Of a stretch of DNA of 64,000 nt, positions 25,260 to 37,297 are shown one piece after another. The stretch's first letter is position 1; the number at the start of each line of letters is the position of its first letter. This stretch comes from Gentiana macrophylla (lineage: Eukaryota > Streptophyta > Magnoliopsida > Gentianales > Gentianaceae). Below the pieces are notes generated by a model, which saw only the letters and a program-made list of their open reading frames with translations, made no database searches and was not told the DNA's origin. The DNA lies in assembly GCA_026214975.1 (NCBI GenBank), contig CM047810.1:94008316-94072315 (forward strand), in the 5' to 3' direction. The position numbers and the translations under genes are program-made.

Positions 25260-26330
25260 TAACTAAAAAATACTTATTCAAAAAACCATAAAACAACATT
25301 TATAATCAGCGATATCTTAAACCGACTCAAAAAACTTATTAAAAAACCATTAAAGACTTAATAATCAACGTATACTTAAACCAACTCAAAAAACTTATTC
25401 AAAAAACCATAAAACAACATTAATAATCAACGTATACTTAAACCGACTCAAAAAACATATTCAAAATACCATAAAACAACATTTATAATCATCGGATACT
25501 TAAACCGACTCAAAAAACTTATTAAAAAACCATAAAAGACTTAAAAAAACAATAACAAACATAACCATAAAAGACTAAAAAAATAAAGAATTAGAACTAC
25601 GTTCGCTTTGATTTTTTTATATGTGTTGTGCCTCCGACACGATTACATATAAAAATCATTAAGCAACCGAATTATCGGTACAAGCGTTGAAAAGATAACA
25701 CAATTTACATATAAGAAAAACAACACAATATACCAAACATATTATCTAATAAAAAGACTTTAATAATCAACGTATACTTAAACCGACTCAAAAAACTTAT
25801 TAAAAAATTATAAAAAACTTAATAATCAACGTATACTTAAACCGACTCAAAAAACTTATTCAAAAATACATAAAACAACATTTATAATCAACGTATACTT
25901 AAACCGACTCAAAAAACTTATTAAAAAACCATTAAAGACTTAATAATCAACGTATACTTAAACCGACTCAAAAAACTTATTCAAAAAACCATAAAACAAC
26001 ATTTATAATCAACGTATACTTAAACCGACTCAAAAAACTTATTCAAAATACCATAAAACAACATTTATAATCAGAGATACTTAAATATTTCAAAAACTTA
26101 TTAAATAACCATAAAAGACTTTAAAAAAAAAACAATAACAAACATAACCATAAAAGACTAAAAAATAAAGAATTAGAACTACGTTCGCACTTTGATTTTA
26201 TATGTATTAATCAATGCCTCCATTACACGATTACATATAAAAATACGTAGAGAACCGAATTATCGTGCAATGCGTTGAAAAGATAACACAATTTACATAT
26301 AAGAAAAACAACACAATATACGGTAATATA
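25260..26330. repeat. Tandem repeat arrays, ~62-bp unit, within hAT 3' part
   Basis: The unit contains AATCAACGTATACTTAAACC, then ACTCAAAAAACTTATT and CCATAAAACAACATTT. At least three copies occur at 25300-25560 and at least five at 25760-26110. Each array is followed by the same non-tandem segment (AATTAGAACTACGTTCGC at about 25590 and 26170), so a block of about 580 bp was itself duplicated. Confidence 0.85.
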
Positions 26331-26509
26331 TATATTATATACAAAACAACATAATATTAATATTATTTTTAAAACCGAATAGAAATCTATTTAAAATAAT
26401 ATATATATTACATTCGCTTTAATAATTATAATTAAAATAATAATAATTTGTTATTGTAGTGAAAATAATAAGTGTTATATAAAAATGAAAAAAAAAAATG
26501 AAATTTTAA

Positions 26510-26660
26510 AACCGTGGCGGACACCGTGATCTCGAGCAGGAGCAAACCGGGAGAAAACCGGAACTGCCCAAACCGGCAACGGCGGTTTTAAGCGATAAAC
26601 CGCCGGTTTTCAAACCGGCGGTTAAATCAAACCGCCGGTTTGAAAAAGCCGTGATTACAC
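26510..26660. repeat. Right subterminal repeat cluster of hAT
   Basis: AAACCGCCGGTT, AACCGGCGGTT and AAACCGGCAACGG repeats in both orientations, mirroring 21940-22145. Confidence 0.8.
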
Positions 26661-27968
26661 CATTTGGCCACCTCTAGCTAGCCCCTAAGTGAAGTCCCAC
26701 TCCCGGATGCGATATAGAAACATGTCTCACCAAGGACTAGAATACTTTTATCTTTTAAACTCCCAAGTATGTATTTATGCGTTGCAAGCTAACCACCTGA
26801 GTTCATTGCACATAAAAATGCTTCTAAAGACTACAAGACCTTAGACAACTCTATGTTATATTACCTTGCACGTATCACAGAAATATTGGATTTTAATCCA
26901 ATACCCACAAGGCTAAGGAATAAGGTTTCCGATGATCCCGAGTTTCACCCCGCAGATAGTCTCCAAAAGGTGCTGAGCCAAATCCACCAAAAACCGAACC
27001 CTGAACTTTTCCACATAAAAAAATACGACATTGACTATCAAAGTCAACATCACGTAAGGCAAAATTAGATGTGTTCTAATTCTCCCGTGAGTTACGGTGT
27101 GGAGCCAACGCCACTATAACACAAACATATCACTTTACATCACACCACAAAAGGATCAATACTTAGACATGCTTATAACAAAAAATAGATTCAATTGAAC
27201 ACCTCCATACGTCAAATTATTGAAGAAAAGCTTAAGCCAAGCGTTGCTCTCATCGTTGTGAATCTTGTGGTGTGCTCGATATTGATATTAGATAATACTA
27301 GTTGTCTTTCTACGACACTTCAGATGTATTACTATTGCTCCAGAAACACGATTATATTTTACAGTACACAAGATATATAATATATACATATGCTACTAAT
27401 GGCTTTTATAGCCACAAATACTCACATGACTAATCACTATAGCCAACGTGGACGTATTTAAACGTAGAGCCACTAAACTATTACAATGTGATGCCAGCAA
27501 ACTTAATAAAGATGAGAACAATCCAGAGCCTACCAAAAAATACTACCAAGCATGGCAATATGTCACAAAGACGTGTGCTTCACCCAGGTAACGTAGAAGC
27601 AAGGTAATTTGTTTTATTTCTTTTATTTACATAAATATAAACATGTACTTATATATGTCCATTTATTTACTTTTGATTATCACACATATAACATGTAATG
27701 ATACACATATATTAATACTAATAATTGCATTATTTTCTATTATAAAAGGTATGTTTCATAAAACTATACATTTGAAATTTCACATATAGTAACTTAACAC
27801 AATTACCTAATATCTATGTGTAAAATTGACGGGTTAATCATTAGAAAAGATGAAAAGTGAAAGACTTAAGTTTTAAAGTGGGAAGGTAACGGTAATATTA
27901 AATATACCCATAAATTAAAATCTCGGAAATGATATACTTGCCCTTTCGAGAAGTTACGGGGTTTTACA

Positions 27969-28570
27969 AATATCCTTAAACACATTCACACACACTATCG
28001 GTAGTGTCCTTTTAATATGATTCAATAGAACAGATCAACTCATATGTGGTTGCAGCTTTTCAGTGAATTGATGTAACTTGTATGTCACATGTCCATTCGA
28101 CTGTCCCTTTAATAGTTTTCATGCACGTAATTTAGATATCATCCAACCAGTACTTCTTCAACTAAGTGTTTGGCCAAATCGTTTCCAGTGGCAAAACCAA
28201 CTAACAATGATTCATTCAATTGTTACAAATTATGTATACTATTGATTGAATGAGTGGCACAACAAACTAAAATGCACTTTAAACAAAGAGAAAGTTAGCA
28301 GTACATCACACTTAAATAGGTTACTACTTTTGTTTTGATGTTTGCATTTTATTTAGCGCATAATTGGCATTAATAGTTGAATTTAGCAACATTACGAGGG
28401 TTATCATTTAAAGTTGAATGATGTGTTGAAGATGTTCTGTTTCATGTTCCTTTTACGAAGCAGAACCAGAACCAATCACATGCCCATGTTCAGATTTGCT
28501 TAAGATTTTTCCCTTACAAACCTATCCAATTAAGTTTTGATTGAAGAGGGTTGCTTTTTGGGTTTGCTAG
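27969..28570. other. Intergenic, nothing recognised
   Basis: AT-rich single-copy-looking sequence directly outside the Gypsy element. No credible frame or repeat seen. Confidence 0.4.
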
Positions 28571-28578
28571 TGTCTTTG

Positions 28579-28722
28579 TTCGGGAAATACTTATGTGGAG
28601 AGTGTATTTTTGAGGTGTAGTGACGGGTGAAACGATCAGAACCACATACTTTAAATACAGAATGAAGTGTGTGGTTATGGTTGCTGTCTCCACACGAGAC
28701 ACCACACAAGTATTTTCCCGAA
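28579..28722. repeat. Short imperfect hairpin, ~20-nt arms
   Basis: TTCGGGAAATACTTATGTGG at 28579-28598 pairs with 28702-28722, with one gap and one mismatch; the loop is about 100 nt. It could be a small MITE core or a foldback. The overlapping minus-strand frames are probably chance. Confidence 0.5.
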
Positions 28723-28734
28723 TATATGTAAAAG

Positions 28735-29810
28735 ACGGAAACAACATCAATATACAGATAACTAGCAAGCACATGTAAATGTTGGCTAGCTACCGGATAA
28801 GACATTACACATGCATAGTTAAGATAAAATATGTGAAATTAAAGTAGAGAACTGAACCAAACCTAACGGATAAGGAATATTTATGTAGATGCTTAACTTA
28901 GCAGTTAGAATGTTAAACCACCCTTCTATTGAAGCAAAACTCTGCCTTTTGGTAAACAAAAATGGTACTGTTTTACTGTCATCAGTGTATTGCCGTTTAC
29001 CGTTCAATTGAATTTAAACGGACTTGTGAGTCCTTTTTACTTTTTTCAAAGTCATGCCATTCGAATAAAGTAATCAACAATTCATGTGAACATATCTCAA
29101 TATATATATATATATATATTATTGCGGGATTATATATTGATTTTGATTGATTATTCTGCTGTAATTATTTTGATTGATTATTCTTGGAATAAAGCTTCCC
29201 ATTAACTAAGGAGTTATCAGAAGAAAAAAAGGAGCAATAGTCGAACTTGAAAGGAGAAAAAAAGAAACAGAAAAGCAAAAGGAAACTTCTTCTAAAATTT
29301 GACAAGTTTTTCAACGGATTTAAAACGGAGTAGAGATTTGGAATCAGCGTGAGAAGAGGGTCATTTTGGTACGGAAAAGTGGAAGCCTTGTTAAGTATCT
29401 TTTTGCTCTAGTTTTGATCTTCACGTTCTTGCTTATGTCTAGATGTTTAAAAGTGTTCAATTCGTAGTTATTTTGGTTTAGAGGCTTGTGATCATCAATT
29501 AATCTAACTTCATTGTCATCAAATAGGTTACCAGTTGAAGTCCTAGAAAGTAGTGCAGTTCTTCTTGTGGTTTTGCTTGGTTTTTCTTGCTTGAAAGGTA
29601 AGAGGTTCTTCCTAATTATAATTATAGTTTTGTGATGCTAAGGTTGAGTGTTGAGAAATCATACTTAGGTGCTGTTGTTGTGATATGATAAGTTATATCA
29701 TGTTTAGTACCTATTTTACTATTGTTTTCTTGAGTGTTTTTGTGTGTTAAACATGTTAGGAACGAGTTAGAAATCGAAAAGGGTGCAGAAAACTGCGTTC
29801 AGGGCTTTTA
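28735..29810. other. Intergenic, no supported gene
   Basis: Includes a short (TA)n at 29101-29120 and purine-rich sequence near 29220-29290. No domain-bearing frame. Confidence 0.4.
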
Positions 29811-29990
29811 GCGCTCAATGTGCACAAACAGGATAGAATGTGTGCACATTGGTGAAGCGAAAGTGGGAAAGTGATACAGCGTCTTTTGTGTGCACACATA
29901 CAGGGTAATGCGTGCACATTGCCTGACCAGAATCATCCTGAATGCTCAATGTGTGCACATTGAGCAGGATGTGCGCACATTGGGTCCTGT
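29811..29990. repeat. Cluster of TGTGCACATT motifs
   Basis: Six related motifs at about 29818, 29841, 29889, 29914, 29949 and 29971, most containing TGTGCACATTG or GTGCACA. Several are near-palindromic. The setting looks like an LTR interior or retroelement leader, but no element ends were found. Confidence 0.6.
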
Positions 29991-31480
29991 TTTGTGAAAT
30001 GTTGTGTTTTAAGTCCCCAATCTAGTTTCAAATGTTGTTTCTTGATATGATAACATCAAATGAACACGAACAAGCCATGATTAAGCTTCTGATGCGTTTA
30101 GTTCAGGCATCGAATGTACTCTTCCTAAGAGTTGAAGTTCGGGACCGTCGGAAGAGTATGATTTGCTTGTGCTTTGATGGATTAGTATTAATCAATGTTT
30201 GTGTAATTGCTAGGCCTTGTCCGTATCTAGTGGTCTAGGAAAGAGAGTAGTATATGTGATGGAGCTTACTTGAAAATACATAGGTGGCTAGTTAATAATT
30301 AATAACAAACGTACTTGTGTAGTTAAAAGAATAAATAACATGTCATTCTTGGTAAGGCACAAGGCCATATCGCGATGTGTGGGACATTCGGATAAAGCAA
30401 ATAACTCTGCTGGCCTTTGAAAGGCACCGGGAGTAGGGGAACTTTGTGAATGAATAACTTTGCGGCCTAGAAGGGAACTAGAAGTAGAGGGACTTCATCA
30501 AACGCGTGCACTATCGGAGTCTACCAGAATAGACTTTTGTGGCGATCGGTGTGATCCACTGATAGGTTGCAAACGATATCTCTGGCGGATATTCACCATG
30601 CGTAGTGCCCTTGAAGCGGTTGTAACAAAGACAAGCTAAGTTTGAAACAGTTAGTCGCAACATGTTGATGGGCATGAAGTGAACCCTTAAAGTGGTGTCG
30701 GTCACACCGAGATAACTTAACTAATAACATAAACCTTTTTGTTGTAAGACTTGTTTATACATTAGCCTTTTCCTCTTATCTAAGTACATTGTACTTACCT
30801 ACATTGTATTTTGTTGTATGCTTTGTGGGGTGACAAGATGACCAGGTTGACCATTTGTTCGATGAGGAGATTGATGACAATATGTGGAGACGCTTGATGA
30901 TGCTTTCTTGTTGTCTCACTTTATAAGCATTGTAATATTCCGTGGATGGAAGTTGAATGGCCCTTGCAAAAGTGTGAAAAAAGTTAATCGAGCAATGTGC
31001 TCGGTTTCCGAATCCGACCTCCAAAAATTCCGTGTTCAATTTCCTGTAGCCTTGAACTTCCGAGAAGAAGGACGAGTTCTTTGGGAGATAAGTTGATATG
31101 CGAGGCATGTATAATTATAATCTCTTCGTAAGTAACGATTACATGACGAGTTATGCACACACGCACGTTGGTTTCTTGATGAGAAGATGTTTGTTGACAT
31201 ACTTATGGGATCCACATCTTAACTTCATATCTTGATTTTTTAAGTTGTCATTCAGTTTGTAAAGTCTTTTAAGAAATACGTTTTGATATGATATTTGCTC
31301 GGGACGATAAATGGTGTACCCCTAATATAGGTTTTTAAATGGTGTTATATCATGATGAATCGTTGGTATATGAGTTAATTTGATCATTACTTACGTATAA
31401 ATACTTATCGTGTTTTTATTGGGTTTATATATTTTTTAAGTCGAATCATGTGACTGCGCGTTTTATGGTTTGATGTAGGA
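29991..31480. other. Intergenic, no supported gene
   Basis: Short frames (30032-30238, 30884-31096 and minus-strand shadows) carry no motif I recognise. Probably decayed retroelement sequence continuous with the flanks. Confidence 0.35.
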
Positions 31481-32870
31481 ATATTGTGGATTAAAATATC
31501 CAGCTAAAGAAGATTTAAGCCGAGCAAGCAGAAGAATCCAAAATCGAACCGAGAAAGAGATCCAGGCCAAAATACACCAAGTCAGAGTCGTCCACTCGGT
31601 CGCTTTCCGAAGCATCTTGGGCGGGACATCGTCCCAACACTTATCAAAAATTTAGAATATGACCTTTCCGCACGATGCCCATTAGGCCACGACTCCTAGC
31701 ATCCGAGCGGGACAACTTCCCAACACGTAGCCAAATTACATCTATTTTTCCTTAAGCTAGTTTAGGTTGGTTATTACACTATAAATTAGTCAATTTCGAT
31801 GAGAATTTGTATGAATTCATTCAGAAACTTTGTTCTAACATAAAATTATCAATAAAAATTCAAGATTTTCTTCAAAGTTCTTGAGTAATCTTGCTTGTGT
31901 ATGTTTGCAGGGTTGATGATTCATTGCTAAGGAAGTAACTCGGGGGATCGTCTTATATTTCTAGGTATTTCTTCTATGTTTTATGAATTTGTTGTTGTTT
32001 TTGTTAATCCAAGAATGCTATGTTAAATTACTTGTGGATCGAATTGTACGATGATAATTTGTACCTAATAGTAGTGTTATGTATTGATTCATACATGGAA
32101 AATGCCCAGACTCGGGAAAAAGACTTGATTTGGATGGTTTCCCAACAGTTTATATTGAGAAAACAGCTTAATGATTAATTTTCCCGATACGAGTTGTTTC
32201 GATTACCTATATTGTTTGGTGTTACTTCATCTGTGTTTAGAAATTAGCCACTTCTTTGCATGTTTTCGTAAATTACTTTTGAAGGAACTAAGGTTGAAGA
32301 GGGCAATTAGACAAGAAACAATTAGATCGTTATTAGTTAACTAGCCCGAGCACGGTGGTTACGTAAATGAGGCTTCATCAGAGTTATATCGGTATCTCAT
32401 AGTACTTAATTCATGTATAGTTAATTTGTTCTAGCACGAGCATGGTAGAATTTTAGCTATTCATAGAGTTCTAGAGTCTCGTGCACAATTGAGGTACCAT
32501 TTTAGGGATGTACACCAATATTCAGTTCGAGTCTTGTAACTTTAATGATAAAAAGTGTATCAATCAATATTAGACAATGATAGGGAATAATTTACTAGTT
32601 TGGTTCAATCTAATTTCTTGAACATGGGTAAAACTTGTTCTTAACTTGATAATTCATGATTTATTTACTTTTCCGCAATTGTTTTGGTCTAAGACCACCA
32701 ACCTTCATAATATTGAATTTGTAACTAAGTTTACGTCATTATCGAACGAGTCATTGTGGGTTCGACCTTGCTCACGAGTTGAGCTATACTACTGCTGACC
32801 TAGTCCTCTTCCTAGTGCAGTTGTGATTTTCGCGACCAAGTATACATGTTACAAATCTAATAAGAAGAGA
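31481..32870. other. Possible decayed Tat/Athila-type LTR region
   Basis: The stretch around 32745-32850, with GGGTTCGACCTTGCTCACG and TTCGCGACCAAGTAT, resembles the ends of long plant Gypsy LTRs. No matching second LTR or target duplication, so this is a weak resemblance. Confidence 0.25.
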
Positions 32871-33775
32871 AGAAGGGAGGAAGACTCCAAACGGGCCAAA
32901 AATTTCTAAGTAGAATTTTGAATCCAACAAGTACTTTCCTATTGAGGTTTGTTTGATACTTGGCTATTTAAAAAGCCAATTGAAGCTGATGAAATGGTTG
33001 ATCCTCTAAACAAAACATTTATTTTTTAATTTCTTCGAGCTTTGAGCTAAATTTGTATTAGGTTTACTTTCAATTTTTTGAGCTAGTATTTGATATAAGG
33101 TTGAGAGAGTCTGTATGTGCAACTTGTCTATTTATAGATTTTCGTTGAGCTGGATTGAGCTTGTTTGAAGCTGCAATCAGTTTTTGTAAAGTTATAATAA
33201 CAATCTCTATCCTTGAGCAAATTTGGATTAGCAAAGAAGTGCAAGATCAAGCACAAACAGAGACAAAGTGCTGCAACATAGAAGTTTGTGGTGCAAAATT
33301 TGACTAGGTTGTGGTGCTTGTGTTTGGAGTTGACCAACGTGTTGTCTTGGTGATCATCTATGCATAGTATTCTTGGAGTTGTAACACTTTTGTAACTAGT
33401 CTATTAATGATAAATAAAAATATTCCCACTGAAAGAGCTTATTCATGTTGAATCATCACACTAATATTGTAGTTAGAATGATAAAGAGGCACATTGTAGT
33501 TGATTTCACCGGTATAACGGGAAACTACTAGATTAAAGGTTCGCACCATTAACTCACACATGATCAGTAATGAAAGGTTGGTAGGTTAATGTCATTATGA
33601 ATCTATAAGAGAGATACAATTGCATTATGTTATCTTGGCCAGCACATTTTCATACTTGAGTAATACCAACGTAGCTATTGCCTGTTTCCTTTAACCTTTA
33701 TCCTTCTTGCCATAGTCGTCTTGAACCATGAGAATACAGTTACTCGGTACTTAACTGCACATTCCTGAGGATACA
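32871..33775. other. Intergenic, nothing recognised
   Basis: AT-rich, with one short minus-strand frame (33128-33337) lacking motifs. Confidence 0.35.
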
Positions 33776-33823
33776 ACCTTGAATCACCCTTCCTAGACAA
33801 CCTTGAATCACCCTTCCTAGACT
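33776..33823 (+). repeat. Tandem duplication, 24-bp unit x2
   Basis: ACCTTGAATCACCCTTCC recurs 24 bp later with the same continuation TAGAC. Confidence 0.85.
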
Positions 33824-34165
33824 ACGATTGGCCCGGTGCTCTTGCATGTAATGTTAAGCATCAAGAAAGATCCGATCAAATGTCAATGCTTGGTGTCATT
33901 GTGAAGGTGTTAATGTAGTGCCCTAAACCTAATCGGGTAGGACGGGATCAGCCCAGGTCAAATCATTTCTACTTATGTTTAAACATATAATAAGTGGCTT
34001 TTTTGTTATTATATATTTGTTCATCTAACGAACCAATTATGATATTGTATATATAATAACGTCCCCGGTATCGAACTGTGATAGAGAAATTATAATAGTG
34101 ATTATGGTTGATGAGATCTCGACTCACTTTCAAAGGTTTGATACTTAAATGTCTCTAGTCGTATG

Positions 34166-34326
34166 CAGGGGCGGATCTACGTTGATGTAAAGGGGGTCCA
34201 CGGACCCCGCTAAAAATAAAAATACTCTGCATTTTACCTATAGAAAATATTTCGGACCCCGTGAAAAAAATTATTTAGTGTGTTAAATATTTACGGACCC
34301 TGCTGAAAAAACTTTCTGGGTCCGCC
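34166..34326. mobile_element. hAT-type MITE nested in the solo LTR
   Basis: Begins CAGGGGCGGATCTACG and ends GGGTCCGC(C), related to the 16177 element. Interrupts the LTR between CTCTAG and the TGCTATTAAA segment. CGTATG is present on both sides; a full 8-bp duplication is not visible, so the right end is slightly eroded. Confidence 0.75.
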
Positions 34327-35171
34327 GTATGTGCTATTAAATGGGACATTAATAGTACGGTTAGACTAGCACGTATTAGATGTCTTCTATCTTATGAATA
34401 TAGGGATAGATCTCATCTATCAAAGTGTGGAGACACTTGGATTATGCGTGGGCGTATTTGAGAATGCATACATTAGGTCGACTCCACTTACTTTATTAAG
34501 TGTCGCACTATGTGGCGGTTGTGTAATTATCCTTAGACGAGTCTTCATAACATCACGGTGTGAATTGTTATATTTTGACACTATTGAGGTTTCCCTTAGA
34601 CACGGCGCGGTCGTGCGATAGTGATTAGGTATGATATTGAAGCATGCGTAGGATTTATGTTGCTCGTCCGGAAATCGCGTTAATATCCAAAAGGGTCTTA
34701 TTATAAGGAATGTCTTATTCTCAAAAGTCTTTGCAACGCGGAAGTAATGTGTTACTTCGAGAGAGTAGGATATCCAATTATAAGATACTTTCGTTAATGT
34801 TTGACACTCGAGATACAAATGTATGGATATTACAACAGCGATAAGATTCTATTTACACGGTATCCGTTTCACATAAAAGGTTGTAGTCATAGCATTGACT
34901 CTTTTTGATGATTGAGGGTAGTGACGTGTTGCAAGACGCTAATCATGATCGTTAGGTGTGAAGGATATTTTAATAAATGCACTTTATATTTACGGACAAC
35001 ATATTCGGAAACCTATCGGGTCACACACATATTGATTACTAGTTGGAATTAATTTGTGGTTATATTGATAACCGAATGAGGATTTATTTATGTCTACTAT
35101 AAAGTGTTATAGTAGAAATTAATATTATAAGTACAAGATATTAATTAAAGTATTATGTTATTAATGTGTGG

Positions 35172-35179
<8 letters not shown>

Positions 35180-35213
<34 letters not shown>
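35180..35213. repeat. (TG)n microsatellite in solo LTR
   Basis: About 34 bp of TG, where the intact family LTRs carry (TA)n-rich sequence. Confidence 0.9.
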
Positions 35214-35217
<4 letters not shown>

Positions 35218-35498
35218 GTATGTGTCACATGTATATATGATATATATGTGCACATGTGTAATAGATATATATTTAGTAGTATAATATAATAAAGATATTT
35301 TTAATACATGATATTAATATTAATATCTTGGAAAGTATTTAATATAAGATATTAAATATATGACATAAATAAGATTAAGAAAAATCCTTAATGAGATAAT
35401 CAATTATATATCTGATTGATTTATTATATACTTATTCTATTGGGAAAATAGTTTCTTGTTCCCCACTCCAAGCAGGAAGAAGATGCGCACCACTCTCC

Positions 35499-35505
35499 TA
35501 TAAAA
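35499..35505 (+). promoter_or_regulatory. TATA box in solo LTR
   Basis: TATAAAA in the position equivalent to 4379 and 11781. It could drive + strand transcription toward the minisatellite at 35866. Confidence 0.45.
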
Positions 35506-35865
35506 GAAGAGGTGTGCCAACTTTTTTGTATCACAATATTCTTGCAATATTTTAGTGAGAGAAAGGAGAGCTTTTTGAGAGACAGTTTTGGGAAGAAGAA
35601 AAGGGGATCTAGCAGTCAACTTTTTCCGGTAGCAATCCTTCGAGAATTCCGGCGATTGTTTGAGTGGATTACCACTAGAGGCCGGACACTTGGACGACTA
35701 AGTACTTGGACCATCAACTGCAGATAAAGCGACAATCCAATTGGATCAATCCAGTATGTATCTTTATCTACCTTCTCTTTCTTTATTGTTTACACGAAGT
35801 CGATATTGGTTAAAAGGAAATCAAAATTTTAAATTTCGATGCGTTACCGCGTTGATTTCATAACA

Positions 35866-36400
35866 GAAGGTGTTACTATGCTTTATTGTTGTCACTTTAA
35901 ATGTGTTAATGTGATAAATGTGAGAGTGTATTCTTTGGGACGCAATGATTTTGACTTACGTCATGCATCGAATGTGAGGATACGAAAAAGTGTAGCCCTT
36001 TTGAGAGAGATATTGCTTACATACCTCAATGAAAGAGTTGGTCTTGATTCCGATCACTATAAATGTATTATTGTCAATGCTTTGTGTCATTGTAAAAGTG
36101 TTACCATCAATGCTTGCCGTCACTTTAAAGGTGTTATTGTAAGGTTCATCTATCAATGCTTGTAGTCACTGTAAAAGTGTTACTATCAATGCTTGGTGTC
36201 ATTGTAAAGATGTAACTATCAGTGCTTGGTGTTATTGTGAGGACTGTGAGGGTGTATGCTTTGTGTCACTCTAAAGATGTTACTGTGAGAACTGTAAGGT
36301 TGTCACCATGAGAGCTGTGAGATTGTCACTGAAAAGTGTTACTGTTAAAACTGTGAGGGTGTCTCTATGAAGGTGTTACTGCAAATGTTGTAAGAGTTTG
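35866..36400. repeat. Degenerate minisatellite
   Basis: Irregular repetition of a ~35-42 bp unit of the type TCAATGCTTGGTGTCATTGT then AAAGGTGTTAC. Units also occur just left of the solo LTR (33880-33907), so the LTR inserted into a pre-existing array. The frame 35839-36165 is a by-product of the repeats. Confidence 0.7.
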
Positions 36401-36695
36401 ATGTTAACAAAAATTATTGCAGAAATTCTATATTTCCTTCTCCGAATACTTTAAAGGGATGGGAAGATAATTTGCTTTTATTCTTCATTCGATTGGAATT
36501 GTAGACTACTTGGTGGAGAAATATGTTTATAAAAACAGTCGCCACAATGCATTCATTTTACAAGAACCACAATGCTTAACAAATGTGTATCATTTTCGTG
36601 GTCGTTATCATTCACAATGGGGTAACATAAAGTAATCTATTTGTTTCTTTCAAGCTTTTTAAGCATGTTTTCTCTTCCTTATGCGGAGATAATGC

Positions 36696-36891
36696 ATGAT
36701 TGAATTATGCGAATAATTCCTTGTTCTATGCATCTTCTTTGATATCCCAGGGCACAAGAGAAGGAGAAGTTTTTTAGATGGTGTATCCGTACTATGATTG
36801 AATTATACGAATAATTCTTTGGTCTATGCATCTTCTTTGATATCCCAGGGCACAAGAGAACCGGAAATTTTTAGGTGGTGTATCCAAGACT
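36696..36891 (+). repeat. Tandem duplication, 98-bp unit x2
   Basis: ATGATTGAATTATGCGAATA at 36696 recurs at 36794, with one change, through CCCAGGGCACAAGAGAA to GGTGTATCC. Only a few differences separate the copies, so the duplication is fairly recent. Confidence 0.9.
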
Positions 36892-37260
36892 GCGGATGCA
36901 TTTATTTTAACTTAAAACATTCGGCGTTTTTAAGTGTAAATAATCTAAAATGCAAAAAAACACTTTGAACGGATTTATTCGACAACTGGTGAATGTCACT
37001 ATAAATCCACTCGCAGTTGAATAATGACCTTACATCGGATTTCACAATTACGTCGGAATATTATCAAATAGGGTTAGGGACTATTTGTAGAATTTCGAGA
37101 TACGGATCAGAGATTGAGAACAACACAATGTATTATAAATTTATAAGCATTGATTTTAAAAATCCAAATATGATTATGGGTCAAGCGTAAATTTTAAAAA
37201 ATTAACGGATCAGTAAGTACATATTAGTGTATAAAAAATTTAAATAGTGTAAAAAATACA

Positions 37261-37297
<37 letters not shown>

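Larger units (their letters stand above)
21923..26676 (+). mobile_element. RICESLEEPER-like hAT transposon, degenerate
   Basis: Terminal inverted repeats TAGAGGTGGCCAAA (21923) and its complement ending at 26676. Inside each end are clusters of AACCGGCGGTT-type subterminal repeats, typical hAT transposase binding regions. A broken transposase lies on the + strand (22698-25100), followed by tandem repeats. The flanks ATCCGAGG and GCTAGCCC do not match, so the 8-bp duplication is lost or the ends have eroded. Insertion into the Gypsy LTR shows it is the younger event. Confidence 0.85.
14073..27968 (-). mobile_element. Chromodomain Gypsy retrotransposon (Tekay/Del-like), nested-in and degenerate
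   Basis: Minus-strand element with 3' LTR at 14073-17031, PPT at 17032, broken gag-pol at about 17164-21542, PBS at 21568 and 5' LTR at 21582-27968. Flanks are TATAT on the left and AATAT on the right, a 5-bp duplication with one mismatch. Pol order is protease, RT, RNase H, integrase, then a chromodomain-type tail, as in chromoviruses. The 5' LTR was later split by a 4.75 kb hAT element. The 3' LTR gained a SIRE-like LTR piece, a hAT MITE and other sequence. Stops and frameshifts make it non-autonomous. Confidence 0.85.
21582..27968 (-). repeat. 5' LTR of the Gypsy element, split by hAT
   Basis: LTR halves 21582-21922 and 26677-27968 total about 1.63 kb once the hAT element is removed. The right end reads TGTAAAACCCCG on the minus strand, equivalent to TGTGATACCCCG in the other LTR. 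The small frame 26853-27068 mirrors the one at 15413 and is LTR sequence. Confidence 0.8.
33908..35865 (+). mobile_element. Solo LTR, same family as 2763-12153
   Basis: Starts TGTTAATGTAGTGCCCTAAACC-like and ends TTTCATAACA, colinear along its length with the LTRs at 2763 and 10121 but more diverged. The target duplication GAAGG is exact (33903-33907 and 35866-35870). With no interior, it is the product of LTR-LTR recombination. It carries its own TATA box (35499), a (TG)n tract and a nested hAT MITE at 34166. Confidence 0.9.

Noticed and set aside
25260..26110. CRISPR-like array
   Set aside because: The ~62-bp units are contiguous with no unique spacers, in a plant transposon.
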